Positions 50,931 to 61,126 are shown, numbered from the stretch's first letter. The stretch is DNA of 64,000 nt from Aureibaculum flavum (GCF_016406085.1 NZ_JAEHFJ010000009.1:1-64000), one strand, 5' to 3'. The notes: generated from the letters alone by a model not told the origin. Program-made: numbers and translations.

Positions 50931-52120
50931 TAGTCTTTGTATACTTTTAAAGCTTCTTTTAATATTTGAACAGATTTTATTAAACTCTCTTTATTCAGTA
51001 CATATGCAATTCTTACTTGGTTTAGACCCACCCCAGGAGTAGAATAGAAGCCCGCTGCAGGTGCTACCATAATGGTTTCACCGTTAACATCAAAATCTTC
51101 TAAAAGCCATTGTGCAAAACGATCCGTGTTTTTTACAGGCAATTCAGCAATACAATAAAAGGCTCCTTTTGGAGTCCCTACTTTTACGCCTTCTATTTTT
51201 TGTAATTCAGATACTAATGTATTTCTTCGATCTACATATTCTGTAATAACAGCATCAAAATAACTTTGTGGTGTTTCTAAGGCTGCTTCACTGGCAATTT
51301 GAGCGAATGTAGGTGGGCTTAAACGTGCTTGAGCAAATTTTAAAGCCGTTTGTATTAAGGTCTTGTTTTTAGAAACTAAACAACCAATACGTGCACCGCA
51401 CATACTATAGCGTTTAGATACGGAGTCAATTACAATAGCATTTTCTTCTAAACCTTCTTCTTGTAGTATCGAATAATGTTCTAAACCATCATACGTAAAT
51501 TCTCTATACACTTCATCGGCAATTAAAAAGAGATCATGCTTTTTTACAATTGCAGCCAATTTTTTTATTTCTTCTTTTGAATATAAATATCCTGTCGGAT
51601 TGCCAGGGTTACAAATTAAAATAGCCTTTGTTTTTGGCGTAATTAATTTCTCAAATTCCTCAATAGGAGGTAGGGCAAAATTATCATCAATTTTAGAAAC
51701 CACGGGTACAATAGTAACCCCTGATGAGGTTGAAAATCCGTTATAGTTGGCATAAAAAGGTTCGGGTATAATTACTTCATCATCCACATCCATAATGCTA
51801 CCAAACGCAAAAAGAAGAGCCTCACTACCACCAGTAGTTACAATAATATCGTCATGTTTAACATGAATATCATTTTTAGCATAATAATCCGCTATTTTTT
51901 GACGATACACTTCAGAACCTTCAGATCTAGAATAGGCTAAAATTTCTAATGTGTTATTTTTTACAGCGTCTAAAGCTATTTTGGGTGTTTTTATATCGGG
52001 TTGACCAATATTTAAATGATAAATGATTTTACCTGCTTTTTGAGCTTTCTCAGCGTAAGGCACCAATTTTCGAATTGGAGATTGCGGCATTAGGCTTCCT
52101 TTTTTTGATACTATTGGCAT
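50930..52120 (-). CDS. PLP-dependent aminotransferase, class I/II (aspartate-aminotransferase-like)
   Basis: 396 residues from ATG 52120. LNIGQPDIKTP, TTGGSEALLFA, NPGNPTGYLYS, LIADEVYREFTY and the PLP lysine in SVSKRYSMCGARIG are fold-type I signatures; SGFxS in canonical enzymes reads AAGFYSTPG near the C-terminus. The substrate is probably an aspartate/aromatic-type amino acid. The frame extends ten codons upstream to 52150 without family similarity. It overlaps murB by one base. Confidence 0.92.
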   Translation of the reverse strand: MPIVSKKGSLMPQSPIRKLVPYAEKAQKAGKIIYHLNIGQPDIKTPKIALDAVKNNTLEILAYSRSEGSEVYRQKIADYYAKNDIHVKHDDIIVTTGGSEALLFAFGSIMDVDDEVIIPEPFYANYNGFSTSSGVTIVPVVSKIDDNFALPPIEEFEKLITPKTKAILICNPGNPTGYLYSKEEIKKLAAIVKKHDLFLIADEVYREFTYDGLEHYSILQEEGLEENAIVIDSVSKRYSMCGARIGCLVSKNKTLIQTALKFAQARLSPPTFAQIASEAALETPQSYFDAVITEYVDRRNTLVSELQKIEGVKVGTPKGAFYCIAELPVKNTDRFAQWLLEDFDVNGETIMVAPAAGFYSTPGVGLNQVRIAYVLNKESLIKSVQILKEALKVYKD

Positions 52121-52366
52121 AACTATAATTAAAAACTGTTTATAGAACAAAATTGCGAAATTTTATTCAATTTCTACCTTAGAAAATAAAATATTAAACG
52201 ATCCTATTTTCAATGTTGAATAGCTACTAAAATTAAAGTTTTAAGTGGAGAAAGTAATCGTCAAATTGTTAAAAATAAGTGGTTTAAAAAGTTAAAGTCT
52301 CAAAAAAATTGGATTATTATTGAATAATTCACTAAATTTAGAAACACATCAATTCATTTTACAAAT

Positions 52367-53686
52367 TTGAGAGTCAGGTTTTTACATATTATTTTACTAC
52401 TGTTTGTTGTTAGTAACAGTTTTGCCCAAGATAAATTTAATATTCTGGGTAATAAGGATAGTTATGCCTTGTCTTTTAAAATGGTTAATAATTTAATTAT
52501 TATTCCCATTGAAGTGAATGACGTAAAGCTGAATTTTTTATTAGATACGGGTGTTGATAATTCGTTACTGATCAATCTGAAATTAGAAGATTCAATAAAC
52601 CTTAATAATGTTGAAGAGATACGTTTAAGAGGGCTCGGAGAAGGAGATCATGTGAGTGCAGTAAAATCTGAAAATAATACCTTTAAATTGGGTAAAATTT
52701 TTAATGATGATCATATGGTCTATGCCATACAAAGTGAAAATTTAAACCTTTCTTCGCGTTTGGGCATTGACATTCATGGGATTATTGGTGGCGATTTATT
52801 CAGAGATTTTATTGTTGAAATTAATTATGCTACCCAACGCGTAAAGTTTTATAATCCAGATACATATACCTATAAAGATTGTAGACGCTGTGAAGATTTT
52901 GAATTGCATTTTTATAAAAACAAACCCTACATCTATGCATCGGTTGATGTGGATAAGGAAATACCTGTTAAATTGTTAATAGATTCAGGAGGTAGCGATG
53001 CCTTATGGCTTTTTGATGAATCTAGTTTAGATATTTCTATTCCAGAAAAACACTTTAATGATTACTTAGGAAGAGGGTTGAGCGGTAATGTATATGGTAA
53101 GCGGAGTAAGATTAAAAAAATAATGTTGGGTACTTATATTCTTAAAGATGCTAACGTAGCGTATCCCAATTATAATTCTATTGAAAAAGCATATCGGCAT
53201 GTAGAGCGAAATGGTTCATTAGGTTCAGAGATCTTAAAGCGTTTTAGAATTGTTTATGATTATCCAAACAAAAGATTAACTATTAAAAAACCATCTAAAT
53301 ATTTTAAAGATCCTTTCTTATATAATATGAGCGGTATAGAGTTGATGCATAATGGAAGTAAGATGGTAAAGCAAAGGCAATCAGACCTCTTAAAGTCTAA
53401 TTCTGAAGGTAGTGACCGTGCAACGGTTCAGATGGTGTATAGTTATGTGTATTCTTTGAAACCCTCATATAAAATTGCAGAACTAAGAAAAGATTCACCA
53501 GCCTATCAAGCAGGTTTACAAGAAGATGATATTATTTTAGAAATTAATGGAAAGGCTTCTTACAACTACAAACTTCAAGAAATTACCTATTTGTTTTCGA
53601 GTAAAGAAGGTAAAAAGATAAAATTGTTAGTTGAACGGAATGGCGTAACATTAAACTTCGAATTCAAACTTAAAAAACTCATCTAA
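52367..53686 (+). CDS. Retropepsin-like aspartyl protease with PDZ domain, secreted
   Basis: 439 residues, TTG start. The signal peptide ends NSFAQ and would be lost with any later start; the next Met is at residue 39. Two aspartyl-protease half-sites are visible, DTG at 60-62 (FLLDTGVDNSLL) and DSG near 206 (LLIDSGGSDALWLF), with GIIGGDLF and LGSEILKRF as the family glycine motifs. The C-terminal 100 residues are a PDZ domain (IAELRKDSPAYQAGLQEDD then IILEING). Probably a periplasmic or surface protease; substrate unknown. Convergent with the DUF1573 gene. Confidence 0.85.
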   Translation: MRVRFLHIILLLFVVSNSFAQDKFNILGNKDSYALSFKMVNNLIIIPIEVNDVKLNFLLDTGVDNSLLINLKLEDSINLNNVEEIRLRGLGEGDHVSAVKSENNTFKLGKIFNDDHMVYAIQSENLNLSSRLGIDIHGIIGGDLFRDFIVEINYATQRVKFYNPDTYTYKDCRRCEDFELHFYKNKPYIYASVDVDKEIPVKLLIDSGGSDALWLFDESSLDISIPEKHFNDYLGRGLSGNVYGKRSKIKKIMLGTYILKDANVAYPNYNSIEKAYRHVERNGSLGSEILKRFRIVYDYPNKRLTIKKPSKYFKDPFLYNMSGIELMHNGSKMVKQRQSDLLKSNSEGSDRATVQMVYSYVYSLKPSYKIAELRKDSPAYQAGLQEDDIILEINGKASYNYKLQEITYLFSSKEGKKIKLLVERNGVTLNFEFKLKKLI

Positions 53687-53711
53687 AATATTTTTTTTCC
53701 TGTAAAATTAA

Positions 53712-53736
53712 AAAAGCGACCAAAATGGTCGCTTTT
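53712..53736. terminator. Bidirectional terminator
   Basis: AAAAGCGACC / GGTCGCTTTT, a 10-bp perfect stem with a 5-nt loop, A-rich before and T-rich after. It lies between two convergent genes and can serve both. Confidence 0.9.
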
Positions 53737-53773
53737 ATAGTATATAAAACTCTAAATTTAAAACTATAATATT

Positions 53774-54235
53774 TTATTGTTCTGGTGTAGCAACCATACT
53801 TTTTTCATGGTTTTCTAACTTGGTTAAGCTACTTTCTTTTTTTACATTTCCACGTACTGGTATAACTATTTTAGGTCTATCAGCATTTGAGGTAATTGTA
53901 ATTGATTTGGCTATTTGACCAACTCTATTGGTGTCATACTTTACAGCTATTTCACCAGTTTGACCTGGCATAATAGGTTCTTTTGGAGTAGAAGGTACTG
54001 TACAACCACAACTTCCTGTTACTCTAGATATGATTAAAGGAGATTTACCAACATTGGTAAATTTTAATAATCTCACTCCATCGGCATTCTTTTCAATAGA
54101 ACCGTAGTCAACATTTTTTGTTGCAAATTTAAACTTTGGGGCATTAGGATCTACTTTTGTTGCTGTAGTTTCCTCTTGGGCGTTTATTGATAAACTGATA
54201 CACCCGATAAATAATAATACTGCTAATTTCTTCAT
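53774..54235 (-). CDS. DUF1573-domain secreted protein
   Basis: 153 residues with signal peptide ending SINAQ. The DUF1573 Ig-like fold is clear: FKFATKNVDYGSIEKNADG, RLLKFTNVGKSPLIISRVTG, SCGCTVPSTPKEPIMPG and VKYDTNRVGQIAKSITITSN. The SCGC cysteines are conserved. Common in Bacteroidota, probably periplasmic; function unknown. Divergent from valS with separate TAnnTTTG elements. Confidence 0.92.
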   Translation of the reverse strand: MKKLAVLLFIGCISLSINAQEETTATKVDPNAPKFKFATKNVDYGSIEKNADGVRLLKFTNVGKSPLIISRVTGSCGCTVPSTPKEPIMPGQTGEIAVKYDTNRVGQIAKSITITSNADRPKIVIPVRGNVKKESSLTKLENHEKSMVATPEQ

Positions 54236-54260
54236 TTTTATTTGTAATTTATTAAAGAAT

Positions 54261-54268
54261 CAAAGATA
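54261..54268 (-). promoter_or_regulatory. Candidate -7 element (TATCTTTG) for the DUF1573 gene
   Basis: CAAAGATA on + reads TATCTTTG on -, 25 bp before the start at 54235. Confidence 0.5.
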
Positions 54269-54312
54269 TAAAATTATAACGACTAATTTATTTTTGTATT
54301 GTTTAGAAATTG

Positions 54313-54320
54313 TAACTTTG
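54313..54320 (+). promoter_or_regulatory. Candidate -7 element (TAACTTTG) for valS
   Basis: TAACTTTG fits TAnnTTTG and ends 29 bp before the valS ATG. A TTTG at 54293-54296 lies only 16 nt further upstream, shorter than the usual 19-21. Confidence 0.5.
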
Positions 54321-54349
54321 CTAATTGTTTTCAAAAACTATACCAAAAT

Positions 54350-56977
54350 ATGAGTATTCCCTCTAAATATGATGCTAGCCAAGTAGAAAGTAAATGGTAC
54401 AATTACTGGATGAAACACAATTATTTTCATTCAACGCCTAATGAAAAGGAACCATATACTATAGTAATTCCACCTCCAAATGTAACTGGAATTTTGCACA
54501 TGGGGCATATGTTAAACAATACAATTCAAGATGTATTGGTAAGACGTGCACGTTTACAAGGTAAAAATGCGTGTTGGGTACCTGGTACAGATCATGCTTC
54601 TATTGCTACAGAAGCAAAAGTAGTTGCCAAACTAAAAGAAAATGGCATTCAAAAAAATGACCTATCTCGTGAAGAATTTTTAAAGCATGCTTGGGATTGG
54701 ACTGATGAATATGGTGGTGTTATTTTAGAGCAATTAAAAAAGTTAGGTTGTTCTTGTGATTGGGATAGAACCAAATTCACATTAGATGATGACATGAGTG
54801 AATCTGTTATTAAAGTTTTTATTGATTTATACAATAAAGGCATGATATACAGAGGTTTTAGAATGGTGAATTGGGATCCTGAAGCTAAAACTACTTTGTC
54901 AGATGAAGAAGTACACTACGAAGAACGTCAAGGAAACTTATATTATTTAGAGTATAAAATTGTTGATAGTGATGAAAAAGTAACTATAGCTACTACACGT
55001 CCGGAAACCATTTTAGGGGATACCGCAATTTGTATTAATCCGAATGACGAACGTTTTACGCATTTAAGAGGAAAAAAAGTAATTGTACCCTTGTGTGATC
55101 GTATCATACCGATTATTGAAGATGAATATGTAGATATAGAGTTTGGTACGGGGTGTTTAAAAGTAACCCCTGCACATGACGAAAATGATAAAAATTTAGG
55201 AGATAAGCACAACTTAGAAGTTATTGATATTTTTAATGAAGATGCTACCTTAAATAGTTTCGGACTGCATTATCAAGGTAAAGATAGGTTTGTAGTAAGA
55301 AAAGAAATTTCTAAAGAATTAGAGGAAAAAGGCTTTTTGGTTAAAATAGAAAGTCATTTACATAAAGTAGGAACATCTGAGCGTACAAAAGCGGTTATTG
55401 AACCACGTTTGTCTGATCAATGGTTCTTAAAAATGGAAGAATTAGCCAAGCCAGCGATAAAAGCGGTGTTAGAAAATGATGAGGTTAAGTTTTTTCCACA
55501 AAAATTTGAAAATACCTACAGACATTGGATGGAAAATATTCGCGATTGGAATATTTCTAGACAGTTATGGTGGGGCCAACGAATTCCTGCCTACTATTTT
55601 GGTGATGGTAAAGAAGATTTTGTAGTGGCTGAGAGTAGGGAAGAAGCACTTGAAAAGGCGAAATCCCAAAATCCAAATCTAAACATTGAAGACTTAAGAC
55701 AAGACAATGATGTTTTAGATACTTGGTTTTCTTCTTGGTTATGGCCAATGAGTGTTTTTGATGGTATTCGTAATCCTGAAAATGAAGATATTCAATACTA
55801 TTATCCAACCAATGATTTAGTAACAGGTCCAGATATTTTATTCTTTTGGGTAGCTCGTATGATTGTTGCTGGTTATGAGTTTAAAAATGAAAGACCGTTT
55901 GAAAATGTTTATTTTACAGGATTAGTACGAGATAAACAACGTCGTAAAATGAGTAAATCGTTAGGTAATTCGCCTGATGCGTTAAAGCTTATTGAAGATT
56001 ATGGTGCTGATGGTGTTCGCGTTGGTTTGTTGTTAAGTGCAGCAGCAGGAAACGATTTAATGTTTGATGAGGCATTATGCCAACAAGGAAAACAATTTGC
56101 TAATAAAATTTGGAATGCCTTTAGGTTGGTAACAGGTTGGGAAGTTGATGCAACTATTGAGCAACCTAATTCTAGTAAAATAGCGGTTGAATGGTATGAA
56201 GCTACTTTCCAAAATACGTTGGTAGAAATTGAAGATCATTTTAGTAAATATAGACTTTCAGATGCCTTAATGGCAACCTATAAATTAATTTGGGATGATT
56301 TCTGCTCATGGTTGCTAGAGATGGTAAAACCAAATTATGGTGCACCTATTGATGCTGAAACTTATAAAAGTATTATTGCTATTTTTGAAAATAATTTAAA
56401 AATATTGCATCCGTTTATGCCGTTTTTAACGGAAGAAATTTGGCAATTTATAGAGGAAAGAAATCCTGAGGATGCATTAATTGTTGCCGAATGGCCTAAG
56501 AATGCAATTATAAATACGGATTTAATAAAACAGTTTGATTTTACTAAAGAGGTGGTTTCGGGTATTAGAAATATCCGAAAAGAGAAAAATATTTCTTTCA
56601 AAGAAAAAATTGGATTTTCGATATTAAATAACGAAAATTCTGCAACTATTTTTGATGATGTTATTCAGAAATTGGGAAATTTAGAAAGTATAGAAACTGT
56701 AAATGAAGCTGTGCAAGGAGCATTAACCTTTAGAGTAAAATCGAATGAGTATTTTATTCCAATAGCTGGAGCTGTAAATGTTGAAGATGAAATTAAAAAA
56801 CTAACCGAAGAGTTAAATTATACGGAAGGGTTTTTAAAATCGGTACAGAAAAAATTATCGAATGAACGTTTTGTTTCTAATGCACCAGATCAAGTAGTAG
56901 CAAGTGAAAAGCAAAAAGAAGCCGATGCTGTTGCTAAAATTGAAACATTAAAAGCGAGTTTAGCGAGTTTGAAGTAG
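54350..56977 (+). CDS. valS: Valine--tRNA ligase
   Basis: 875 residues from ATG 54350. Class I synthetase: HIGH motif in GILHMGHML near residue 47, [13 protein letters not shown], the editing domain (about 200-340: [26 protein letters not shown]), [14 protein letters not shown], and KMSKS in [15 protein letters not shown] near 531. The C-terminal coiled-coil arm (about 805-875) is present. An upstream in-frame start at 54299 overlaps the promoter element and adds 17 non-family residues, so it is rejected. Confidence 0.98.
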   Translation: MSIPSKYDASQVESKWYNYWMKHNYFHSTPNEKEPYTIVIPPPNVTGILHMGHMLNNTIQDVLVRRARLQGKNACWVPGTDHASIATEAKVVAKLKENGIQKNDLSREEFLKHAWDWTDEYGGVILEQLKKLGCSCDWDRTKFTLDDDMSESVIKVFIDLYNKGMIYRGFRMVNWDPEAKTTLSDEEVHYEERQGNLYYLEYKIVDSDEKVTIATTRPETILGDTAICINPNDERFTHLRGKKVIVPLCDRIIPIIEDEYVDIEFGTGCLKVTPAHDENDKNLGDKHNLEVIDIFNEDATLNSFGLHYQGKDRFVVRKEISKELEEKGFLVKIESHLHKVGTSERTKAVIEPRLSDQWFLKMEELAKPAIKAVLENDEVKFFPQKFENTYRHWMENIRDWNISRQLWWGQRIPAYYFGDGKEDFVVAESREEALEKAKSQNPNLNIEDLRQDNDVLDTWFSSWLWPMSVFDGIRNPENEDIQYYYPTNDLVTGPDILFFWVARMIVAGYEFKNERPFENVYFTGLVRDKQRRKMSKSLGNSPDALKLIEDYGADGVRVGLLLSAAAGNDLMFDEALCQQGKQFANKIWNAFRLVTGWEVDATIEQPNSSKIAVEWYEATFQNTLVEIEDHFSKYRLSDALMATYKLIWDDFCSWLLEMVKPNYGAPIDAETYKSIIAIFENNLKILHPFMPFLTEEIWQFIEERNPEDALIVAEWPKNAIINTDLIKQFDFTKEVVSGIRNIRKEKNISFKEKIGFSILNNENSATIFDDVIQKLGNLESIETVNEAVQGALTFRVKSNEYFIPIAGAVNVEDEIKKLTEELNYTEGFLKSVQKKLSNERFVSNAPDQVVASEKQKEADAVAKIETLKASLASLK

Positions 56978-57035
56978 GTTAGCATAAATATGTTGAGGTA
57001 GGTTTTAGTATATTTTATTATTGAAATTATCAAGA

Positions 57036-57422
57036 ATGAAAAGAGAAAAGTTATTACCCTTAATATTTGGATTAATTTTTATAACAATATCTTGTAGCTC
57101 AGATGATGTCGATTTGAATCCAAATTATCCTAATGAGTTTATCAATACCTGGTTAGAGTCCTATGAAGAATCGTATGGAATTTATAGACCCTCAGATTAT
57201 AAAACATTTCCAGAATCAATGTATCGACAGTCCTATGCATTTATGATAAATAATGAATGTGAATACTTAGTGCTATCTCCAGTAGACGCTCATTATGTTG
57301 AAAAAGGTTTTTGGGAATACATTGAAAAAGATAAAGTTATAAATATATACAATTCTGATAAGGAGTTGTTTAAAACATTAAAAGTAACTTCGATTGCAGC
57401 TGAGCTGTTACAAACAGAATAA
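57036..57422 (+). CDS. Small lipoprotein, unknown function
   Basis: 128 residues from ATG 57036 (an in-frame TTG at 57021 is not used). Lipobox FITISC with SSDD following Cys23 gives a typical Bacteroidota lipoprotein export pattern. The mature part has INTWLESYEESYGIYRPSDY then KTFPESMYRQSYAFMI and a single internal Cys. No domain recognised. It follows valS by 58 bp. Confidence 0.65.
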   Translation: MKREKLLPLIFGLIFITISCSSDDVDLNPNYPNEFINTWLESYEESYGIYRPSDYKTFPESMYRQSYAFMINNECEYLVLSPVDAHYVEKGFWEYIEKDKVINIYNSDKELFKTLKVTSIAAELLQTE

Positions 57423-57479
57423 AAGCAAGTTTTTTTCGGTGTATAAAACACAGCTATTCTAAGTTAAATTTAAAACAAA

Positions 57480-58376
57480 ATCAATCCAACAGAAATACAT
57501 ATTGTACCTGAACTTCCTACTCCAATAAGGTTACAGGAATATGGTGTTGGTATTTTTATTACTGCATTAACGAAATCGGCTTTAAAGAAAGTAATTAAGA
57601 AAAAGTATGTCACGGTTAATGATGTTATTGCAACCACAGCTACACTCATACATGGAGGTGAGTCCATTCGTTTAACCATACCAAAGGAAGTTACTCCGAT
57701 TAAGAAACTCATCTTTCCGCTTACCGTTTTATTTGAAGATGAACACTTGGCTGTACTTCATAAGCCTGCAGGTATTTTAGTCAGTGGTAATAGTTTTAAA
57801 ACGGTTGCCAATGCATTACCAGAAAATATTAAATACAGTAACTTAGCTGATGCTACTACACCACAACCCGTTCATCGCTTAGATTATGCAACCACAGGTA
57901 TTTTATTGGTAGGAAAAACGAGCAGTAGTATTCGTGCTTTAAATAGAATGTTTGAAGATAAAAAAGTTGAGAAAACCTATTATGCCGTTACTATTGGTGA
58001 AATGAATAGTGATGGGAAAATTACGACTACAATTGATGGCAAAATATCACAATCGAATTATAAAATGCTTTATTCTGTACCATCAGAAAGGTTTAAAAAA
58101 CTTAATCTGGTGCAATTGGAGCCTAAAACAGGTAGAAGACATCAATTACGTAAACACCTAGCAAGTATTGATAATCCGATTCTTGGAGATGCAACTTATG
58201 GAATTGAAAATTTAATTTTAACAGGTAAAGGAATGTATTTACATGCGTATTCGTTGCGTTTTACGCATCCTTTTACAAATAAACAGGTCTATTTTAAAGA
58301 TGAATTTCCAGAACGGTTTCAAAAAATATTCAGTTCTAAAATTTCAGAAATTGTTGTTGGAAACAACAGCAACTAA
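57480..58376 (+). CDS. RluA-family 23S rRNA pseudouridine synthase without a canonical start codon
   Basis: From the ATC at 57480 the frame encodes 298 residues. The first part reads NPTEIHIVPELPTPIRLQEY and YVTVNDVIATTATLIHGG (S4-like), followed by VLFEDEHLAVLHKPAGILVSGN and the catalytic Asp in HRLDYATTGILL, then LEPKTGRRHQLRKHLASI. The full family architecture needs the region before 57747, yet no ATG, GTG or TTG occurs in frame between the stop at 57471 and TTG 57747. Starting at 57747 would cut the S4-like part and the conserved FEDEH. Either ATC/ATA/ATT is used or the start was mutated. Confidence 0.75.
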   Translation: MNPTEIHIVPELPTPIRLQEYGVGIFITALTKSALKKVIKKKYVTVNDVIATTATLIHGGESIRLTIPKEVTPIKKLIFPLTVLFEDEHLAVLHKPAGILVSGNSFKTVANALPENIKYSNLADATTPQPVHRLDYATTGILLVGKTSSSIRALNRMFEDKKVEKTYYAVTIGEMNSDGKITTTIDGKISQSNYKMLYSVPSERFKKLNLVQLEPKTGRRHQLRKHLASIDNPILGDATYGIENLILTGKGMYLHAYSLRFTHPFTNKQVYFKDEFPERFQKIFSSKISEIVVGNNSN

Positions 58377-58407
58377 ATTAGAAGTCCAGTTTGACTTATA
58401 AAAATAG

Positions 58408-59139
58408 TTAATCAATCGTTTTAGCAGAGTCAGCTACCAATCGATTAATCTCTTTCAGCTCTTTATCTGTTAAATAACGCCATTCACCAACGGGCGTGTC
58501 TAACGTAATATTCATTATTCTTACACGCTTTAATTTAGTTACTCTATAGTCTAAATGCTCACACATTCTACGAATTTGTCGGTTCAAACCTTGCGTTAAA
58601 ATAATGTTGAATTGATTCTTGTTCAATTGTACAATCTTACATTTACGAGTAACCGTATCTAAGATTGGAATACCATTACTCATTTTTTGAATAAAATCTT
58701 TGGTAATGGGTTTATTAACCGTGACGATATACTCTTTTTCGTGATTGTTTCTAGCACGTAATATTTTATTTACGATATCACCATCGTTTGTTAAAAAGAT
58801 AAGGCCTTCACTAGGTTTGTCTAATCTACCAATAGGGAAAATGCGAGAAGGATATTTAATATAATCTATAATATTGTCTTTTTCTACACGCGAATCAGTT
58901 GTACAAACGATACCAATGGGCTTATTAAAAGCAATATAAACGGGTTTTTCTTTGGGCTCCGAAATGAGTTCTCCATTTACTCTAACTTCATCTTCAGGGT
59001 TAATTTTAGTACCCAATTCAGGTACGCTACCATTAATGGTAACTCTACCTTCATTGATTAACTTATCCGCTGCTCTTCTAGAGCAATAACCTACTTCGCT
59101 TAGGTATTTGTTTATGCGTGTTCCTGTATTTTCGCTCAC
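58408..59139 (-). CDS. rluF: RsuA/RluF-family pseudouridine synthase
   Basis: 243 residues. An S4 RNA-binding domain (7-65: RINKYLSEVGYCSRRAADKL, GRVTINGS) precedes the catalytic domain with VYIAFNKPIGIVCTTD, IGRLDKPSEGLIFLTNDGD (catalytic Asp) and GLNRQIRRMCEHLDYRVTKL. This layout best fits RluF, which modifies 23S rRNA near position 2604; RsuA/RluB-type specificity cannot be excluded. Convergent with the other pseudouridine synthase gene, 31 bp apart. Confidence 0.9.
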   Translation of the reverse strand: MSENTGTRINKYLSEVGYCSRRAADKLINEGRVTINGSVPELGTKINPEDEVRVNGELISEPKEKPVYIAFNKPIGIVCTTDSRVEKDNIIDYIKYPSRIFPIGRLDKPSEGLIFLTNDGDIVNKILRARNNHEKEYIVTVNKPITKDFIQKMSNGIPILDTVTRKCKIVQLNKNQFNIILTQGLNRQIRRMCEHLDYRVTKLKRVRIMNITLDTPVGEWRYLTDKELKEINRLVADSAKTID

Positions 59140-59172
59140 TTGATTGTATTTGACTGCAAAATAAAAAGAAAA

Positions 59173-59198
59173 AACCCATTGAGCAAAGTCAATGGGTT
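59173..59198 (-). terminator. Rho-independent terminator after the coiled-coil gene
   Basis: AACCCATTGA / TCAATGGGTT, a 10-bp perfect stem with a 6-nt loop; on the - strand it is followed by TTTTTTCTTTTTAT. It ends the nif3/coiled-coil operon. Confidence 0.9.
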
Positions 59199-59223
59199 CT
59201 TAAATATTGAGTTGCGGATGTTA

Positions 59224-59994
59224 TTAAGAAAATAACTTTTCCATTTTTTGTTTTTCTTCAGCTGCTAATTGAGCATCTACTAAAATTCTACCACTATGTT
59301 CGTCAGTAGTAATTTTTTTACGTGTAGCTATTTCTACAATTTGCTGAGGTGGTATTGTAAAGAAAGATCCACCAGAAGCACCTCTTTCGACAGCTACTAC
59401 TGCTAAACCATTTTTTACATTGGTTCTAATTCTCTTATATGCATTTAAAAGACGCTCTTCTATCAATTCACTATATTCAGCAAATTTTTTGCCTAACATT
59501 TTCTCTTCTTTTTCTGTTTCAGCTAAAATAGCATCCAACTCTCCTTTTTTATGCTTTAAATGTGAATTTTTATCTTTTAATTTTTCTTTAGCACCATCAA
59601 TAATTACATTTTTGTGCTCAATTTTTACTGAAAATTCTTTAATGTGTTTTTCAGCTAATTCAATTTCAAGTTCTTGAAATTCAATTTCTTTACTGATGGA
59701 ATCAAACTCTCTGTTATTTCTAACATTTTTTTGCTGCGTAGTATATTTTTTAATAGCAGTCTTAGCTTCTTCAATCGTATTTTTTCTGTTTTTAATACTT
59801 GTCTCCAAATTTTCAATATCATTATTGAAATTTGTTAATCTCGTATTTAAACCTTCAATTTCATCTTCTAAATCTTCAACTTCTAATGGTAATTCACCAC
59901 GAGTGTTCTTAATTTCATCAATTCTAGAATCAATCAATTGTAGATCGTATAAAGCTCTTAATTTATCTTCTGCTGTTAATTCTTTTTTTGCCAT
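59224..59994 (-). CDS. Coiled-coil protein with cysteine-free zinc-ribbon relic (DUF164/CdsZ-like)
   Basis: 256 residues from ATG 59994. Residues 10-185 form a long antiparallel coiled coil (DLQLIDSRIDEIKNTRGELP, QQKNVRNNREFDSISKEIEF). The C-terminal 60 residues have the layout of the DUF164 zinc ribbon (VERGASGGSFFTIPPQQIVE, DEHSGRILVD), but every expected Cys is replaced (Ala, Ser, Glu/His, Ser). The fold may persist without zinc. It pairs with nif3 four bases upstream, a very common gene order. The longer frame to 60048 overlaps nif3 and is not used. Confidence 0.88.
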   Translation of the reverse strand: MAKKELTAEDKLRALYDLQLIDSRIDEIKNTRGELPLEVEDLEDEIEGLNTRLTNFNNDIENLETSIKNRKNTIEEAKTAIKKYTTQQKNVRNNREFDSISKEIEFQELEIELAEKHIKEFSVKIEHKNVIIDGAKEKLKDKNSHLKHKKGELDAILAETEKEEKMLGKKFAEYSELIEERLLNAYKRIRTNVKNGLAVVAVERGASGGSFFTIPPQQIVEIATRKKITTDEHSGRILVDAQLAAEEKQKMEKLFS

Positions 59995-59998
59995 TTGT

Positions 59999-61093
59999 TT
60001 ATATGTAATTGATAGGATTTGTATTTGTTCCTGATAAAACGACTGCAAAATTACGGAATTTTTTTGTAAGATAATCTACCAAAAGATTTTTTGTGAACTG
60101 TTCACTCTCATAATGTCCAATGTCGGCTAAAATTATCTGATTTTCAGCCTTGTAAAAATCGTGATACTTAAAGTCTGCCGAAACGTATATGTCTGCACTA
60201 GAGTGTTTTGCGGCCTCAATAGCGAAACTGCCAGATCCACCTAAAACGGCCACTCTTTTTATGGGTTTATTTAATAGATTTGAATGTCTAAGTGCCTTTA
60301 AATGAAAGTTTTCTTTTAATAGTGATAAAAAGTCGGCTTCATTCATAGCTTCTGAAAGTTCACCGATCATACCCATACCAATATGTTGATGGCTATTATC
60401 CGTAGTAATAATATCATAAGCTACTTCTTCGTAAGGGTGTGTATTTAAAAGTGCTTTTAAAACAGCACTTTCTAGATGTTTTTCAAAAATAACGCCAATA
60501 AATGTTTCTTTTTCTTGCTGTAAAATACCTTTTTTACCAATAGCAGGATTTGAATTTTCATTTCCTTTATAAGTACCTAATCCACGGATGTTATAGCTGC
60601 AATTTGAATAATTACCAATATCTCCAGCACCAGCATCAAATAAGGCTCTACGTACTCTATCAGCGACCTGATCAGGAACATAGGTGGTTAGTTTTTTTAT
60701 GAATCCTGATTTTGGTAGTAAAATTTTAGTCTTTGTTAAATTCAATTTTTTAGCCATCATGGCAGAAACCCCTTTTACGGAATTATCTAACGCTGTATGC
60801 ATGCTATAAATAGCGATATCATTTTTTATGGCTTTTACTACAACACGTTCAACATAATTAGCACCATTTATTTTTTTTAATCCCGAAAAGATAATCGGGT
60901 GGAAGCTCACAATTAGATTACACTTTTTTGCGATAGCCTCATCAACCACAGTCTCTAACGTATCTAAAGTAACTAAAACACCTGTTACTTCGGTTTGATA
61001 ATTACCAACCAACAGACCTACATTATCAAAATCTTCGGCATACTGCAGTGGTGCAATTTCTTCAAGTGAATTGGTAATTTCTTTTATGGTCAT
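59999..61093 (-). CDS. Nif3-like dinuclear metal-centre protein
   Basis: 364 residues from ATG 61093. YAEDFDNVGLLVGN, the metal-binding VSFHPIIFSGLKKI, YSMHTALDN and the C-terminal GGSGSFAIEAAKHSSADIYV, SADFKYHDFYKA and DIGHYESE segments define the Nif3/YbgI (GTP cyclohydrolase I type 2) family. A PII-like insertion domain (about 125-240, with NTHPYEEVAYDI) is present, as in the long form. It forms toroidal hexamers with two metals per site; the physiological substrate is unclear. Four bases separate it from the coiled-coil gene. Confidence 0.95.
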   Translation of the reverse strand: MTIKEITNSLEEIAPLQYAEDFDNVGLLVGNYQTEVTGVLVTLDTLETVVDEAIAKKCNLIVSFHPIIFSGLKKINGANYVERVVVKAIKNDIAIYSMHTALDNSVKGVSAMMAKKLNLTKTKILLPKSGFIKKLTTYVPDQVADRVRRALFDAGAGDIGNYSNCSYNIRGLGTYKGNENSNPAIGKKGILQQEKETFIGVIFEKHLESAVLKALLNTHPYEEVAYDIITTDNSHQHIGMGMIGELSEAMNEADFLSLLKENFHLKALRHSNLLNKPIKRVAVLGGSGSFAIEAAKHSSADIYVSADFKYHDFYKAENQIILADIGHYESEQFTKNLLVDYLTKKFRNFAVVLSGTNTNPINYI

Positions 61094-61126
61094 ATTCAAA
61101 AGTGTTTCTAAATGTTAGTTCAAAGT

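Noticed and set aside
57747-58376. TTG at 57747 as the pseudouridine synthase start
   Set aside because: Clear family-type coding sequence continues about 90 codons upstream, including FEDEH immediately before the TTG.
59995-60048. 18-codon extension of the coiled-coil protein
   Set aside because: It overlaps the 3' end of nif3 and lacks the family-typical start MAKKELTAEDKLRALYDLQ.
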